A stretch of 17,500 bases of DNA from Trachelipus rathkii (GCA_015478945.1 JABUQX010095435.1:1-17500); one strand, 5' to 3'; counted from the first letter of the stretch, positions 1 to 9,349 are shown. Made by a program: numbers and translations. Notes: generated by a model not told the origin, from the letters alone.

Positions 1-3
1 ACA

Positions 4-832
4 ATGATGAAGAAGGTAGTGGTTTTACCCCACAACGATTATGAGACCGATGAAATATAATACTGAACCCTTCCTTTACAACAACAACAACAACCAACAA
101 CAACAACAACAACAACCAACAACAACAACACAACAAAAACAGATCGAAGCAACCTCCAATCAAACCATCAGCTGCAACAGATCGGGTATAACCCTTATCA
201 GCGTTGCTCAACAGAGCCTTTGAATTTATACGATACGCAAGTTGAACAGAATAAATAATTACGAGAAGAATTGTATCGAATATTACAGACTTTGATGTTA
301 CATTCATGAAAAACGAAATCTTATAACAAAATGCTATTCAAAAATTAGTAGATTTTTAAAAGTTTTATAAATTCACCTAAGGAAGATTCAACTCTAGCAT
401 CAGATACTAAGATAAAAGTGAAAAGAGAACGATAATTTTAAACATGTATTGGAGGAAAGCTTACCAATGAGGAGTAAGAAAACGGGTTTAGCTCTATATA
501 ATATTTTAAAAGATCAGATTACATGGAAACGAGCTCGGTCAAATCATTATATTGACGGAGAAACAATAGCTGGTTCGAATATTGTTGACTTGATATCCGA
601 TCTCAAGCCTAATTGGAGGAAGGCTCCAGTAACAGGATGGAACAGGATCAAACAAGAACTACAGACTATTAATTTTCCGAGAACTTTAATCCAGAATAAA
701 CAAAGATTATCGGATCTGGATAATATTCCAATGTCTCCTAGACCAGATGCGAGTTCCTTGCTAGGTACTTCTTTTGCATCGGACAGATTAAAGTTGATAA
801 GTAGAAACAGCATTCGGCTCAAATGCAGGTAG
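4..832 (+). pseudogene. Q-rich ORF upstream of integrase, function unknown, frameshifted
   Basis: The start is taken as ATG at 4, opening MMKKVVVLPHNDYE. The same frame holds a Gln/Thr/Asn stretch from the CAA repeat (about 82-147) and a charged, possibly helical segment (DTQVEQNK then LREELYRILQ) near 223-290. It is broken by stops at 58, 64 and about 241. After a frame change the gene continues at 449-832, with TGLALYNILK, GSNIVDLISDL and a GW...NFPRTLI segment. From memory, this layout (short basic start with VVLP, Q-rich middle, GSNIVDLI-type C-terminal domain) resembles unnamed ORFs that accompany F54H12.3-like integrases in invertebrate transposons. I cannot name a function. The stretch 310-448 has stops in all three forward frames and may be decayed linker. 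Confidence 0.5.
78..147 (+). repeat. CAA-rich trinucleotide repeat in coding sequence
   Basis: This is an imperfect (CAA)n tract interrupted by CCAACA units and ending in AACACAACAAAAACAG. In different frames it reads as Gln, Asn or Thr runs. In the frame of the ATG at 4 it gives a short Gln run followed by Thr and Asn runs. A one-base slip here can move the run between frames, which makes the tract a likely place for the decay of the ORF. Confidence 0.85.
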
Positions 833-1102
833 AATAAGAAAAAAACCATACGTCACTTCAAAATGGATTAGTTCCTAATTATTTATTGTACTTTTTTTAT
901 GTGCTTGTATTGCTTGTAATTTAAAATAATTTATATAACCTATGTTATCTTTCTGTATAATTGCTAGTTTTTTTAGATTTGTAAATTTTGCCAAAAGTAC
1001 CTGATGATCATTACAATATTTCATATAGTAAATTCGCGGTTTTTTTATATCACCTTTCAGTATAAATGAATATAATTTTTATTGTTAATGTCATTGTGAG
1101 TC
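833..1102. other. AT-rich spacer between Q-rich ORF and integrase
   Basis: This 270-bp stretch is rich in T and A runs and has no open frame of note. It probably holds the 3' end of the upstream gene and the 5' leader of the integrase gene. A basic segment (RIRKKPYVTSKW) can be read in an alternative frame at about 830-872 and may be the frameshifted C-terminus of the upstream protein. No convincing TATA box or polyadenylation cluster can be singled out in sequence this AT-rich. Confidence 0.5.
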
Positions 1103-1427
1103 ATGGAGGCTAAGGAGGCGGTCGATAAATATTACTTTGATGTGAAACAGCCCTACAGTTATGGTGGTTTTTCAGGGTTCGCTTCAAAGTTTCCTCAAAT
1201 TAATAAAAATGAATTGAAAAAATATTTAGAAAGCGAGGATGCTTTTACCCTTCATAAACCTATACGAAAAAAATTTCCGACACGGAAAACCATAGCCCTT
1301 CATTTAGATACCGTATGACAGCTAGATTTGACAGATATGATAAAATATAAATCTTACAACGAGGGGTATAAATATATTATTTTTGTGATAGATGTATATT
1401 CCAGATACTTATGGTTAAGGGTTTTAA
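1103..1427 (+). pseudogene. Chromodomain integrase, N-terminal part up to the TTAA insertion
   Basis: The ATG at 1103 opens MEAKEAVDKYYFDVKQPYSY, followed by a KYLESEDAFTLHKPIRKKF segment typical of the region before the catalytic core of F54H12.3-like, Maverick-type integrases. An in-frame TGA at 1316-1318 lies where family members usually have Trp, so a TGG to TGA change is the simple explanation. The same frame continues through QLDLTDM, with the first catalytic Asp probably at 1325-1327, and then FVIDVYSRYLW. It stops at the TTAA at 1424-1427. The family joins element ends to host DNA in the nucleus. The gene resumes at 7561 in the same phase. It is not functional as it stands. Confidence 0.75.
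1424..1427. repeat. TTAA target site duplication, left copy
   Basis: TTAA directly precedes the GGGGAG terminus. Its partner is at 7561-7564, and both copies occupy the same codon position of the interrupted integrase. Confidence 0.8.
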
Positions 1428-1441
1428 GGGGAGGCTGTATA
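1428..1441 (+). repeat. Terminal inverted repeat, left
   Basis: The sequence GGGGAGGCTGTATA matches the reverse complement of 7547-7560 at 13 of 14 bases. Similarity fades inward, so the inverted repeat is short. Confidence 0.75.
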
Positions 1442-2013
1442 AAAAATCACGTTTTCTCCTAATCTTAATGAAAACGTTGATTTTTTGAAGAGTAACCTTT
1501 ATATATTTAATCTGGATGCTTTCAAAGAAATCTATCAAGTGGTTTGAAATTTAGGGGGGGGGGGAATCCCAAGTTCTGAATTTCTTACTTATTCCACTAA
1601 AAAGCTCATAAAAGTTTCAGTTTTCAAGATATTTCAAAAACAATTTCGCGAAAGTACGTGAATATAATGTAGAAATAAAGATATAATCATTTACCTTTGA
1701 TATTATAAAAAATAAAAAAAGGTATGGTAATATCTTCAACTTTTTTTTTAAAAATTGTTAAATTTTTTTCAAGGTCATCACTTCAATCAGACCTATCACT
1801 AATTTGACCTGATAACTTTTAATAAAACTTTGTGAACATCTTGTAGGGTCAATATGGAAGGTTTCTGGAAAGTTTTATCATTATGGGGAGAAAACTTTTT
1901 TTTTCAAAGATTTTTTATCTCAGTTGATATGGGGAAAAAATAAATTTTGAGAAAAAGGCAAAAACAAAAACATGAAATTTATTCCCTCTTACTGAAAGAA
2001 AAAAAATTTAAAA

Positions 2014-2017
<4 letters not shown>
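1442..2017. other. Left interior of the TTAA element, AT-rich, non-coding
   Basis: There is no open frame longer than noise on either strand. The stretch holds A/T runs and an 11-base G run at 1554-1564. It may be the left arm of the TTAA element. I see no obvious tandem repeat and no clear counterpart in the right arm. Confidence 0.5.
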
Positions 2018-2077
<60 letters not shown>

Positions 2078-2125
2078 ATATTAATATAATATAATATTTA
2101 TATATATATATTATAATATATATAA

Positions 2126-2129
<4 letters not shown>
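2018..2129. repeat. (AT)n microsatellite next to LINE poly(A)
   Basis: This is a nearly pure TA dinucleotide tract at 2018-2070, followed by degenerate TATAATAT units. It abuts the 35-base T run at 2130-2164. It could be the insertion target or an expanded 3' tail of the minus-strand LINE. Confidence 0.9.

Positions 2130-2164
<35 letters not shown>
2130..2164 (-). other. Poly(A) tail of LINE A
   Basis: A run of 35 T on the + strand lies directly downstream, in minus-strand terms, of the LINE 3' UTR. It marks the 3' end of the retrotransposed copy and confirms its orientation. Confidence 0.85.
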
Positions 2165-2167
<3 letters not shown>

Positions 2168-2239
2168 GTTGTCACCACCACTCACGCGCGAGCCCTATTC
2201 AAGGAGGGGGTGTCTATTGAACGCCTCAGAAGTCAACAA
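2165..2239 (-). other. 3' UTR of LINE A
   Basis: This is a GC-richer segment between the ORF stop (2242-2240) and the poly(A) tail, containing CACCCCCTCCTTGAATAGGG and GTGGTGGTGACAAC on the minus strand. Such a short conserved 3' end is where the LINE's own reverse transcriptase would be expected to start. That role is inferred from the family. Confidence 0.6.
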
Positions 2240-2805
2240 CTAAATTAAATTACGCAGATGAGCACAGACGGAAGTTATAAAATAAGTGAGATTAAATCCA
2301 ACAGGAAACACAGAAGATGGAAGAGAATTCCACAGAAGAGATGTGGCAGGAAAGAAGGAAGCACCGTAGCGAACTAGCCTGGAGTTTAACCTACATCAAC
2401 ACAAAACTCATGTGCAGACACAGCACCCCGCTAGTTCTACGAGGGCGACGAAAAGGTGGAGGTACGCGAGTGAAAAGCTCCCTCGAAGCACTGCCCGCTT
2501 GCGGTACCTATAGAAAGAGATAAAGCACCAACATCGCTCCGCAAAGATAGAGGGTCAAGGGATGGAAAAATACAGGACAGTTTATAAGCCTTTTTGCTTA
2601 GACTCGACCCTATCCAAAAGCCGGGTGACACCAGAGCCCCCCCAGATTATGAGAGCAGTACTTCCATACAAGGGCGGATGAGGCCCCTTGTATAGCTGGA
2701 GCAATGAGAAGAGGAAAAAGTCTCGCAGTCTAAACAGAATCCGCAGGGTTCTTTGAGGCGCCCCCTAGCAACCGTTGTGTGTAGGTTTCAAAGACATTTT
2801 CTTGT
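2240..2805 (-). pseudogene. LINE A ORF, C-terminal region after RT
   Basis: Across several frames the minus strand shows LLQLYKG, an IIWGGSGVTRLLDRVESK segment (around 2595-2720) and PLSLRSDVGALSL (around 2530). Near the end it shows GASFFPATSLLWNSLPSSVF (about 2285-2365), then an LRNLI end and TAG at 2242-2240. This is the standard tail of arthropod Jockey ORFs: a thumb and connection region ending in the WNSLPSSVF block. At least three frame changes are needed to read through. No Cys-rich knuckle or RNase H follows. Confidence 0.75.
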
Positions 2806-3742
2806 TTATGTTTTAAGGCCAAGGATGTTTGTATTGTCCAAACAGGAGAGACGAGAGAAACCGTCGAAAGAGATAGAGAAGGAAAGTTGGAAGGTGTCTA
2901 AGAGAGGGAGATTTGTAGAAGTTGAGTTTAAATAATTGAATTTCACAAGTGTCAGACCGACCCCACGGAAAACCAGGAAATTTCTATCCAGATCAAGCGA
3001 AGAATAGAATCGAAAGATTAAGACGAGAGGCAATTCTAGAAGTAAAAGAAGGAGCAGAATTGAAATGAGTTGAAGAATGAAGGTCGAGTCATCGGCATAT
3101 GCAGTGAATAGAGTTAGATGTGCCAGGTGAGAAGATCATTAATGAAAGTAGGAATAAAGGTAGGAGATAAGACCGAACCCTGGAGGACACCACTATTGAC
3201 AGAAAGGAAGAAGAAGTCCCCCATCAACAACAGCCGTATTGAGCGATTTGAAAGAAAACTAGACAAAGTAAGCAAAGAGAAGGAGGAAACCCAAAGGAGG
3301 GAGTTTGGAGAGCAGTGACGCATGCAACCCGGTCAAATGCTTTGGATATGTCAAGCGGCACCACGCAAGTCTCCCCGTAGTTCCTAGGGCGGAAAACCCC
3401 ATAATCAGTAAGATAGGAAAGTATATCGCCAGTTAGAGCTCGAGCGCCGAAAGCCGTACTGGCGATCGAAAGAAGTGAATGAGACTCTAGAGATGATCTA
3501 AGAAATGAAGAGTTAAGAAGAGTTTCAAAGATCTTTAGATAGAATACAAGTAAGCGCTATAGGCGATAGTTAGAAGGATCCAGAGCGGCTTTTTTCGGAA
3601 TAGGTTTGGACATGTGCGTGCTTCCAACACTGAGGGAAGTGTTTAGTATTGAGACACTAGAGAATATAGTTGAAGCGAGGGGCGGGGATAGCAAGCGGAA
3701 GCACACTCCCTCAAAACTTCGGGAGGAATGCATCCGGGCCAC
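2806..3742 (-). pseudogene. LINE A reverse transcriptase domain
   Basis: This domain would copy the element's RNA into DNA at the nicked target. On the minus strand the palm begins with PIPKKAALDPSNYR (about 3600-3557). Later come FLSNRSIRLLLMGDFFFLSV and VNSGVLQGSVLSP (3114-3323), matching the SGVPQGSVLSP block, then FINDLL. The catalytic box is AYADDS, with YADD at 3099-3088, intact but in a different frame from the preceding block. The segment at 3033-2806 holds LVKFNYLNST and ends NILGLKT, the block after the palm. The segment around 3350-3550, where the fingers and palm join, is the most decayed. Confidence 0.8.
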
Positions 3743-3968
3743 CCGCCTTCCTAACGTTCGTAGATTTCAGGAGGCCATGCACCCGATCGAATGTAATCAT
3801 CAGGCAAAAGGCATAGGAGCACCTGAGAGGAGAAGGAGGAGGATGAGGAACTGCCAGAATCGTCCCAGGTTGAGTTAGAGGAAAATGGAGGCCGAAGAGA
3901 TTGGCCTTTTCAGTTGGAGAAATAGCGAAACAGAACCATCAGAGCGAAAAAGAGGAGGAAAGACAGAT

Positions 3969-4532
3969 TTACAGAACGTTGTTAGAGATGTTTTTTTGGC
4001 AAGAGGCCGAAAGATTTGTCAGTAGAGAACGCAAGGAGGTTAGCGCACTTTGTTTGATGCAAGCCCGCTTTGCTCGTCGAAGAGTATCCCTGCAACGATT
4101 TCTAGCAGAATGAAAATTAGAACAGAGTGATAGGAGAACGAGAATTTTTTCCACTCCCGATTCGCACTGTCTCTAGCCTGAACAAGAACAAGCACGATCG
4201 AACCATCGATCGAACATGGATTTATGAGGAAGAGAAAGATTTAGTCGAAGAAGGAAATGAACTGCTCATCCCATCAACGATTAAAGCTCCCCCTTATCCG
4301 CAGAAGTCGAAGCGTCACCAGAGACAAAGCCAGTCATTCCAGTTAATAGTTTAGCGTAGAAGCACGCAAGGCCCCCAATGTTTGCCCGATCAAAGGTGCC
4401 AGAAACAAAACGAGTAGGGCAGGATGGAGCTGTTGGAGAGAAAGTATTAAATAAGAGGATATAGGTTGTGGTCAAATTTACCGATAGGAGCGAAGTGGTG
4501 TATTTTAAGAGAGAAGGACTAGTGTGAAACAT
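3969..4532 (-). pseudogene. LINE A region between endonuclease and RT
   Basis: Minus strand, 4532-4281: a segment with SGTFDRANIGGLACFY and DASTSADKGEL, matching the WHFDRANW...L.DF block after the endonuclease in Jockey ORFs. Then 4154-3969: SARNRCRDTLRRAKRACIKQ followed by NISNNVL, matching the ARNRC...RRAK...AKNISNNF linker before the RT. The two pieces lie in different frames. Between them (about 4155-4280) similarity is weak. The role is structural, joining endonuclease and polymerase. Confidence 0.75.
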
Positions 4533-4539
4533 AGGTCAA

Positions 4540-5172
4540 GTGTGTTTAAGAATTGGTTGGGACGATCCGGAAGGTGTGTGGGTTCTTTAATTAGCTGTTC
4601 CAAGATCGTTTGAGAAATGCTGCAATGATTCGGCCTCCTCTCGCACCTAAATCGTATGAGAGGACCCCCACGCATTCAGTGTTATGTACATTGAAATCCC
4701 CTAAATAGAGGACCTACAAGTATTTGGACTAGAGAAGATTATAACAGTCTCTGAGAAAGTTAAGTCAGAATATTCAGTAAGGCGTGAAAATGTGGTTGGA
4801 GAACTCACAGTAAGGAGATTAGTAGTAAAAGGAGAAAGATTAGTTCCTAGATTCGAAATTAGCAAAGATTCGAGATTCACGAGACGTGTTACGGGAGTGT
4901 TTAGGTTAACATAGGCACATACTCCACCCTTTAGACGGAAATTAAGAAATAAGTTGTAGTTGGGTACATTAAAACGAAGGTTTTTTTTTTTTTTAAGAAA
5001 CAAAAAAAAAAAAGGGGGGATTGGGGGGAAAATTTTTCCCCTTTTTTAAAAGCCCAATCCCTGAGTCTCAGACAGGAGCAAAGATTAGGGTTAAGAGTTA
5101 GAAAGGTGGTGTACACGGAAGCAGAGTTAGAAGTTTTCAGCGCGGATGTTGGTGAAGTCGATAGAACGCCCG
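4540..5172 (-). pseudogene. LINE A APE-type endonuclease domain
   Basis: This domain nicks target DNA. The minus strand shows RTIDFTNIRAEN (about 5170-5135), LLSETQ at 5078-5061 (the catalytic Glu is present), FNVPNYNLFLNFRLKGGVCA (about 4974-4915), YVNLNTPVTRLVNLES (4914-4867), LGDFNVHN at 4704-4681 (catalytic Asp and Asn present) and a NTLDLCFT-like end near 4540. Motifs fall in at least three frames. Between LLSETQ and FNVPNY the expected residues are replaced by homopolymer sequence at 4981-5050. The start is uncertain because no initiator ATG in frame is visible. Confidence 0.8.
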
Positions 5173-5185
5173 CATCTACCACACC

Positions 5186-5761
5186 TGCCCATCACACACA
5201 CACGCACGCACACAACAAACAAAAACGAAAGCCAAAGACAGACAAAAATAAAACGAGAAATCGTGATAAAAAATGATCATACACCTAAAACCTAAATTAA
5301 AAAGTTTATATTCTAAAATTAATTATAAATCAAATTTTGTATAATAAAACTTTAGGAAATTTTAAAACGCTAAAACCGTATTTACAGAAAATTTGAAAAA
5401 TCTAAAAAGTTAAACTACACAATCTACATACTAAACTAAAGCACATTAAATCTATACACATACACCTACACACACTCAGACAAACAAAACTTAAACAAAT
5501 GTTAAAACATAAGCTAAATGTAAATGAACCCTAACGTGGTAAAAACCTGCATTAAAACCATAAAATTTTAAATTTAAAACCTTATATTTAATAAAAACCT
5601 TATATTTAATATATAATAATATTAAAAACATTATATATAAAATGTATTATAATTATATATATATATCTAAGATGTATAGTAATCTTTTGTATTAAAAATT
5701 GAAAACATTATATATAAAAGTGTATTATAATTATATATATAATTTGCGACGCACTTAAAAG
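5186..5761. other. AT-rich non-coding stretch with short CA repeat
   Basis: A CACACACACACGCACGCACACA stretch at about 5192-5213 is followed by A-rich DNA with repeated near-copies of AAACCTTATATTTAATA and AACATTATATATAAAATGTATTATAATTATATATA (for example 5625-5660 and 5704-5742). The two longer copies form an imperfect direct repeat about 80 bp apart. No gene is seen. Confidence 0.55.
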
Positions 5762-6232
<471 letters not shown>

Positions 6233-6302
6233 AGTTCTAGAGTGAAAAACTTTTGTTAGATGATGAGAAAAATTGTTATATAATTCTACAAAATAATACT
6301 TC

Positions 6303-6327
6303 AGCTCCTGCTCCTGCTCCGGCTCCA

Positions 6328-6359
<32 letters not shown>

Positions 6360-6525
6360 ACCGGCTCCGGCTCCGGCTACGGCTCCGGCTCCGGCTCCGG
6401 CTCCGGCTGCGGCCCCGGCTGCGACTCCGGCTGCGGCTCCTGCTAAATTCAAAATTGCTCAGCTCCAGCTTCCTGCAAAATTATTTTCAAATGTCAAACA
6501 AATTCTTTAAAAAATTATACTTTGA

Positions 6526-6559
<34 letters not shown>

Positions 6560-6560
6560 A

Positions 6561-6594
<34 letters not shown>

Positions 6595-7012
6595 GGCTAT
6601 TGTTCGGTTCCGGCTCCGGCTCCGGCTCCAGCTCAATTTCAAAAAAATTTATTTTCGACTTCAGGCAGATTAATTTTTACTTCCAAATTTTTTTTTTTTA
6701 ATTTATTTATTGATAAAAATGTATATATTTTCTCCGGCTCCGACTCCGGCCCTGACTCTGGCTCCGGATCCAATTTAAAATTGTTCAGCGGCGACTCGGG
6801 GGGGCCCCCCAAAGAGCGACCTCGGGCAGACAACATTTCACTTGAAAAAAAATTTATTGATAAAAATGTATACTTTGGCTCCGGCTCCGGCTCCTGCTCC
6901 GGCTCCGGATCAGTTTCAAAATTGTTCAGCTGCGACCTCGGGCACAACACTTTTCAATTGCAAAAAAAAATTTAGTGATAAAAATGTATAATTCGGATCC
7001 GGCTACAACTCT

Positions 7013-7047
<35 letters not shown>

Positions 7048-7231
7048 TGGCTCTGGCTCTGGCTCCAGCTCCATCTACATCTCCGGGTCTGGGTACTTAC
7101 TACTGCTCCATTTCAAAATTGTTCTGTTCCGACAATGGCCAGAATTATTTTCACTTGCAAACCAATTTCTGAAAAAAAATAATACATTTGCTCCAAATCC
7201 AGCTCCGGCTCCGGCTCCGGCTCCGGCTCAT
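6303..7231. repeat. Composite satellite: (GGCTCC)n blocks alternating with AT-rich spacers
   Basis: Six GGCTCC hexamer blocks lie at about 6303-6444, 6524-6634, 6731-6771, 6877-6910, 6994-7095 and 7189-7231. The five spacers of about 80-105 bp share landmarks: a TTTCAAAATTGTTCAGC-like start, a GCGACCTCGGGCA-like middle (clearest at 6772-6993), and an AATTTATTGATAAAAATGTATA end directly before the next block. The whole is therefore a higher-order tandem repeat whose unit contains its own hexamer microsatellite. The repeats read as Pro-Ala or Gly-Ser runs in several frames, giving open frames with no sign of being genes. Confidence 0.85.
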
Positions 7232-7546
7232 ATTCCATTTATATGACTGAAAAAGATCCTAAGTGAACCTTATTTCTTGTTTTCGTGAAGTAAAATTTAT
7301 ATTTTCTATAAAATAAAATAAAAAAAAACATTGTTGATAATGGAAAGTTGAATTATAATTTCGAACTTGAAAATGAAATTTTTTAGTTTGACACCTCTCT
7401 AAAAAAATCCTCTATCTAAAAAAACATTTAGAAATTCCCAACAAAAATCCCACCATGCTGTAGAGGAGAGATTTTCCTAATATCTAGAATAATAATAAAA
7501 AAAAAGTTAAATTTTTTGATTTTACACAAAAAAGTTAGGTTTGCCA
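7232..7546. other. Right interior of the TTAA element, AT-rich, non-coding
   Basis: This is AT-rich sequence with several poly(A) runs between the satellite and the right terminal repeat. No open frame or tandem repeat is seen. It may be the right arm of the TTAA element. Confidence 0.5.
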
Positions 7547-7560
7547 TATACAGGCTCCCC
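7547..7560 (-). repeat. Terminal inverted repeat, right
   Basis: The sequence TATACAGGCTCCCC is the reverse complement of the left terminus except for one base. Confidence 0.75.
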
Positions 7561-7564
7561 TTAA
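7561..7564. repeat. TTAA target site duplication, right copy
   Basis: TTAA follows the right terminal repeat, and the integrase frame resumes inside it. Confidence 0.8.
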
Positions 7565-8301
7565 AAGATAAAAAATCAAAGACTGTTGCTGCAGCAGTCA
7601 GAGAAATTATAAATGAAGATGGCAGATATCCTCAAATGATATGGAAAGATAAAGGTGCAGAGTTTTTAGGCAAAGAGTTTCAAAAAATAGTTACTGAGTA
7701 TGACATAGGATACTACAACACATTTCCAGTTAATAAAGCTGCGATAGTTGAAAGAGTACAAAGAACTATAAAAGAACGAATGCATAGATATTTCACGAAG
7801 ATGAATACATTTAAATATTTCGATATACTACAAGATCTGGCTTACTCCTATAATCAATCTTATCATAGAACACTTAAGAAATCCCCTGTAGAGATGGTGA
7901 AGACAAAACCTTCTGTACCTATCAGGACAATGGGAAAAATAAAAGATAACACGGGTGTTAAAGCTGGAGATTATGTGACGACTTTCAGGACTGATGAGAA
8001 ATTTCAGAAAGGGGTATAAGCTGGATGGTCGAGAGAAGTTTTTAAAGTAGATCCAATCAGAGAATTCCCGAGAGACAGGTTAAAATTATACTATAATTTA
8101 CTGATTTAGATGGTGTAAAAATAAAAGGAGGGTTCTATAAGCAAGAAATACAAAAAATACGGTTTGATCCTAAGGTCACGAGTATAAACATACGAAAAAA
8201 TATTAGGATCGAAGGGGAAAGGTAAAAATAAACAGTATCTTGTCAAATGGGTAGGTTATCCAATGAAGTTTATAAAATGCTATGAAATTAAGAGAAAGTG
8301 A
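7561..8301 (+). pseudogene. Chromodomain integrase, catalytic core and C-terminal part
   Basis: This continues the gene begun at 1103. One frame runs from the TTAA to TGA at 8299-8301. The core shows WKDKGAEF, with the second catalytic Asp at 7648-7650, and NKAAIVERVQRT, with the catalytic Glu at 7750-7752. That leaves 33 residues between them, the same spacing as I recall for F54H12.3-like integrases. It goes on to SYNQSYHRTLKKSPVEMV. An in-frame TAA at 8017-8019 lies before WSREVFKVD, the SH3-like part. A TAG near 8107 and small frame slips follow. The C-terminus reads QYLVKWVGYP at 8233-8262, a clear chromodomain signature. Chromodomains on integrases can guide insertion to modified chromatin. 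Apart from its stops this is the best-preserved gene of the element. Confidence 0.8.
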
Positions 8302-8321
8302 TCAGTTTACTTTTGTGAAAC

Positions 8322-9335
8322 ATGGAAGTGAAGATCATTTCTTTTTAAACGTTGCCGTCATCGGCCTTCTATGGATCTATACCCCGAAATAAATTCAGAC
8401 TTTACTAACAGAGTTTATTGACGTCCCATAGAATCGAACGAGCAATGTACGAAGTCAGGGTTATGCGAATGATATTAGATTGCACGTATCGAGAGTATGC
8501 CGTGATTCGCATATGGCATTTATGATTAATTTACGAAATGCTGAGCATGTTAAAATGTATTAAAAATTAACACAAGATATGGATGTTATCGTGATAACCG
8601 ACAGCGAATAGAGCATTGAAGGATATTTTTAATAAACCGTAGTCCTCTATAAATCTCTTACGCGATGTGTTCATAGACTTAAAACAAACAATTTGGATCA
8701 AGTCGTATATGTAAAAGATTTAGTATTTATAGTTAATAAAACATTCAACGAAGACAATGTATTAATCACTTTAAAGTCTCAAGCTCAAGTAAACCTGAAA
8801 GATCGAAGTTTTTATTTATTTTCCACACTTCAGACTGGTTTCGTAATATGTAGTTATTAGTGATGACACAATATTGAGAATTGACGATATCAAAGACCCT
8901 CTAAATGAATTAATACATTATAATCCCAACGATGGAAAAGTATTTAGATAAACTTGTAGCAAAAAACAATACGTGATTCATTACATTTTGTATGTGACCC
9001 TTCAAAGATGTTTACAACGACCCGGTGTCAGCATAATGTTTAAAGCGATTTTGTAGAACCCCAGTAATGTGGAAACACTAAGGCTCACTTACTAATAGTG
9101 GGGGGGGGGGAAATTTTTACAATTTTTTTTTCCTTTTAATATATCCGAGTTATAAGTTTTCCTAGTATACACTATATACCTCTGAATAATGCTCAATTTA
9201 AGATCCGAAAGAGTGTATATAAGAGATGTCGAAGGGAACCATTACCCATTCACAATGGTACAAGGCTGTGTGTAAGGTGCATATACGGAAGAAGCTCCGA
9301 CAGTGTAAAAAATTCTAAAACGTAAATAAGTATCT
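8322..9335 (+). pseudogene. Paralogous ORF copy 1 of unknown function, badly decayed
   Basis: The ATG at 8322 lies 20 bases after the integrase stop. The first 160 bases align at nucleotide level with the second copy at 9350, including the TCTATGGAT-CTATACCC stretch and a later GAGCAATGTACGAAG stretch. Translated, both carry an LPSSA(S)MD-like start and a (F)ER.MYE segment. Copy 1 has stops in every frame within 150 bases. Further in, around 8705-8830, a fragment VYVKDLVFIVNKTFNEDN and then LITLKSQAQVNLKDRSFYLF can be read. From memory, proteins with this start often sit beside F54H12.3-like integrases, but I know no proven function. The right limit is approximate. A G10 run at 9101-9110 adds frame noise. 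Confidence 0.5.
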
Positions 9336-9349
9336 GTGAAAAAATAATC

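Larger units (their letters stand above)
2130..5185 (-). mobile_element. Jockey-type non-LTR retrotransposon (LINE A), minus strand, degraded
   Basis: Read on the minus strand, the order is endonuclease (about 5172-4540), linker (about 4532-3969), reverse transcriptase (about 3742-2806), a C-terminal region ending at a stop at 2242-2240, a 75-bp 3' UTR and a poly(A) tail (2164-2130). The motifs match the arthropod 'mobile element jockey' proteins common in crustaceans. No RNase H is seen after the RT, as expected for Jockey. The 5' end is set near 5185, where recognisable coding stops. Any 5' UTR is lost or unrecognised, so a 5'-truncated copy is possible. Many frameshifts and stops show it is dead. 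Confidence 0.85.

Noticed and set aside
547..849. Minus-strand frame of 100 residues
   Set aside because: It is antisense to the conserved-looking + strand ORF at 449-832 and shows no recognisable domain.
2317..4354. Several + strand frames of 60-90 residues rich in Arg, Lys and Glu
   Set aside because: They are antisense shadows of the minus-strand LINE A, whose motifs are clear on the other strand.
6253..6510. Open frame rich in Pro-Ala repeats
   Set aside because: It is a direct reading of the GGCTCC microsatellite. Other frames of the same blocks give Gly-Ser runs, and there is no conserved flanking protein sequence.
6455..7172. Several overlapping frames with Gly-Ser, Pro-Glu or Pro-Ala runs on both strands
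   Set aside because: All come from the same composite satellite. Open frames on both strands through hexamer repeats are expected.
6303..7231. CRISPR-like alternation of repeats and spacers
   Set aside because: Here the short GC units vary in number and the spacers are copies of one another. The setting is eukaryotic, so this is a satellite.
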